Assembly (NCBI GenBank): GCA_026168455.1
Contig: CM047430.1
Coordinates: 72,641,044 to 72,705,043 of the forward strand
DNA length: 64,000 bases
DNA from: Theocolax elegans
Taxonomy: Eukaryota > Arthropoda > Insecta > Hymenoptera > Cerocephalidae
Direction of reading: 5' to 3'
The number at the start of each line of letters is the position of its first letter. The stretch's first letter is position 1. The position numbers were made by a program, and so were the translations under genes. Shown piece by piece: positions 62,001 through 64,000 of the stretch. The notes under the pieces were generated by a model that saw only the letters and a list, made by a program, of their open reading frames with translations, had not been told where the DNA came from and did not search any database.

Positions 62001-64000
62001 GTAAAATCACACATAGAACTGCCCAAAACATCTATTTTTTCAATATTTTTGATTACGTTCCCCGGCCGAGATGATCAATTTCAAATGCATTTTTATGTGT
62101 AAAATCACACATATAAACGGCCAAAACGTCGATATTTTCAATATTTCTCATTATGTTCCCCGGCCACGTTCATCAAATTCAAATAAATTTTTATGTGTAA
62201 AATCACACGTATAACCGGCTGAGACGTCGAATTTTTCAATATTCTTGATTTCGTTCCCGGTCTGGGTTGATCAAATTCGAATACATTTTTATGTGTAAAG
62301 TCACACATACAAACATCCAAAAAGTCGATTTTTTCAATATTTCTCATTTTGTTCCCCGGCCGGGTTAATCGAATTCATATACATTTTTATGTGTAAAATC
62401 ACTCATAGAACTGCCCATAACATCCATTTTTTCAATATTTTTGATTTTGTTCCGCGGCCGGGATGATCAAATTCACATGCATTGTTATGTGTAAAATCAC
62501 ACAAATAAACGGCCAAAACGTCGATTTTTCAATACATTTGATTTCGTTCCCCGGCCGCGTTGAACTAATTTAAATGCATTTAATGTTAAAATCACACATA
62601 GAACTGCCCAAAACTTCTATTTTTTCAAAATTTTTGATTTCGTTCCCCGGCCGAGATGATCAAATTTAAATGCATTTTTATGTGTAAAATCACACATACA
62701 AACGGCCAAAACGTCGATATTTTCAATATTTCTCATTTTGTTCCCCGGCCGCGTTCATCAAATTCAAATAAATTTTTATGTGCAAAATCACACGTATACC
62801 CGGCTGAGACGTCGAATTTTTTAATATTCTTGATTTCGTTCCCGGTCTGGGTTGATCAAATTCGAATACATTTTTATGTGTAAAGTCACACATACAAACA
62901 TCCAAAAAGTCGATTTTTTCAATATTTCTCATTTTGTTCCCCGGCCGGGTTAATCGAATTCATATACATTTTTATGTGTAAAATCACTCATAGAACTGCC
63001 CATAACATCCATTTTTTCAATATTTTTGATTTTGTTCCGCGTCCGGGATGATCAAATTCACATGCATTGTTATGTGTAAAATCACACATATAAACGGCCA
63101 AAACGTCGATTTTTCAATACATTTGATTTCGTTCCCCGGCCGCGTTGAACTAATTTAAATGCATTTAATGTGTAAAATCACACATAGAATTGCACAAAAC
63201 TTCTATTTTTTCAAAATTTTTGATTTCGTTTTCCGGCCGAGATGATCAAATTTAAATGCATTTTTATGTGTTAAATCACACATACAAACAGCCTAAACGT
63301 CGATATTTTCAATATTTCTCATTTTGTTCCCCGGCCGCGTTCATCAAATTCAAATACATTTTTATGTGTAAAATCACACATAGAACTGCCCAAAACATCT
63401 ATTTTTTCAATATGTTTGATTTCGTTCCCCGGCCGAGATGATCCATTTCAAATGCATTTTTATGTGTTAAATCACACAATAAACGTCCAATACGTCGATT
63501 TTTTCAATATTCCTCATTTCGTTCCTCGGCCGAATTATTCGAATTCAAATACATTATTATTTGTAAAATCACACATATAACCGGCCAAAACGTCGATTTT
63601 TTTAGTATTTCTCATTTCGTTCCGCGGCCGGATTAATCTCATTCATATACATTTTTATGTGTAAAATCACACATACCAACGGCCAAAACGTCGATTTTTT
63701 CAATATTTTTGATTCCGTTCCTCGGCCGAATTAATCGAATTCAAATACATTATTATGTGTAAAATCACACATATAACCGGTCAAAACGTCGATTTTTTTA
63801 ATATTTCTCATTTCGTTCCCTGGCCGGATTAAACGAATTCATATACATTTGTATGAGTAAAATCACACATACAAACGACCAAAACGTCGATTTTTTCAAT
63901 ATTTCTCATTTCGTTCCCCGGCCGGGTTAATCGAATTAATATACATTTTTATGTTTGTTATCACACATACAAACGGCCAAAACGTCGATTTTTTCAATGT

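Larger units (their letters stand above)
46285..64000. repeat. Satellite array, monomer about 98 bp
   Basis: Tandem monomers of about 98 bp run from about 46285 past the window end, roughly 170 copies, all in the same orientation, broken once at 47779-48905. Each has a GC-rich core (CCCCGGCCGG), then TTAATCGAATTCAAATACA, a dyad TATGTGT-AAAATC-ACACATA, the block CGGCCAAAACGTCGATTTTT and CAATATTT(C/T)T(C/G)ATTTCG. Monomer variants (for example GAACTGCCCAAAACATCTA against AACGGCCAAAACGTCG) recur in fixed orders. Short open frames here are by-products of the repeat. Confidence 0.98.

Noticed and set aside
47416..63441. Many 60-99 residue frames with recurring motifs such as KITHINGQNVD
   Set aside because: Each is a translation of two to three satellite monomers. 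They recur with the repeat period, have no splice or start context, and appear on both strands.
46285..64000. CRISPR-like array of regularly spaced repeats
   Set aside because: The whole 98-bp unit is conserved with no unique spacers, no cas genes are present, and the DNA is animal nuclear DNA.
46285..64000. CENP-B box in the satellite core (TTCGTTCCCCGGCCGGG)
   Set aside because: The spacing between TTCG and CGGG is two bases too long and the conserved A is absent, so it does not match the known box.

Overview
The window is eukaryotic nuclear DNA from an insect, most likely a hymenopteran. It is AT-rich, has spliced genes with short introns and GT/AG sites, many small inverted-repeat transposons, and a large satellite array. 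Hymenoptera is an inference: a DAPK with kinase, ankyrin, GTPase-like and death-domain parts (an architecture Drosophila is thought to lack) sits near two tropomyosins and a Dscam-family gene. No bacterial gene organisation is present.

Layout. 1-6.2 kb (+): the last exons of a Dscam-family adhesion receptor, probably Dscam2, coding for the cytoplasmic tail. 2.9-9.6 kb: a scrambled duplication around the Dscam last exon. It is split by about 1.3 kb of pure (TA)n, and a small TA-flanked transposon is present in one copy and absent at the same site in another. It looks like two haplotypes, or erroneous reads, assembled in series. 9.6-18.6 kb: AT-rich DNA with no gene I can support. 18.6-27.9 kb (-): two tandem tropomyosin genes, each reconstructing to exactly 284 residues with the family's exon-length arithmetic. 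The upstream gene has one 189-nt exon present twice. 28.4-31.9 kb: intergenic DNA with TTAA-flanked palindromic elements. 32.0-38.2 kb (-): a DAPK1-like gene in 19 exons, about 1134 residues, with few ankyrin repeats. 38.5-46.3 kb: repeats, including a 2.5 kb tandem duplication that carries an unrecognised small spliced gene candidate, an LTR-like block and a hairpin. 46.3-64.0 kb: a satellite of roughly 98-bp monomers with higher-order and multi-kb duplications, interrupted once by a 1127-bp element whose ends and target duplication look like Transib.

The genes do not form a pathway. Dscam acts in neuronal adhesion, tropomyosins on actin, and DAPK in cytoskeletal and death signalling. The most notable items are the Transib-like element inside the satellite, the divergent tropomyosin pair with an exon duplication that keeps heptad register, the reduced DAPK, and the unknown small spliced gene. 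Several duplications are so similar that assembly error has to be excluded first.
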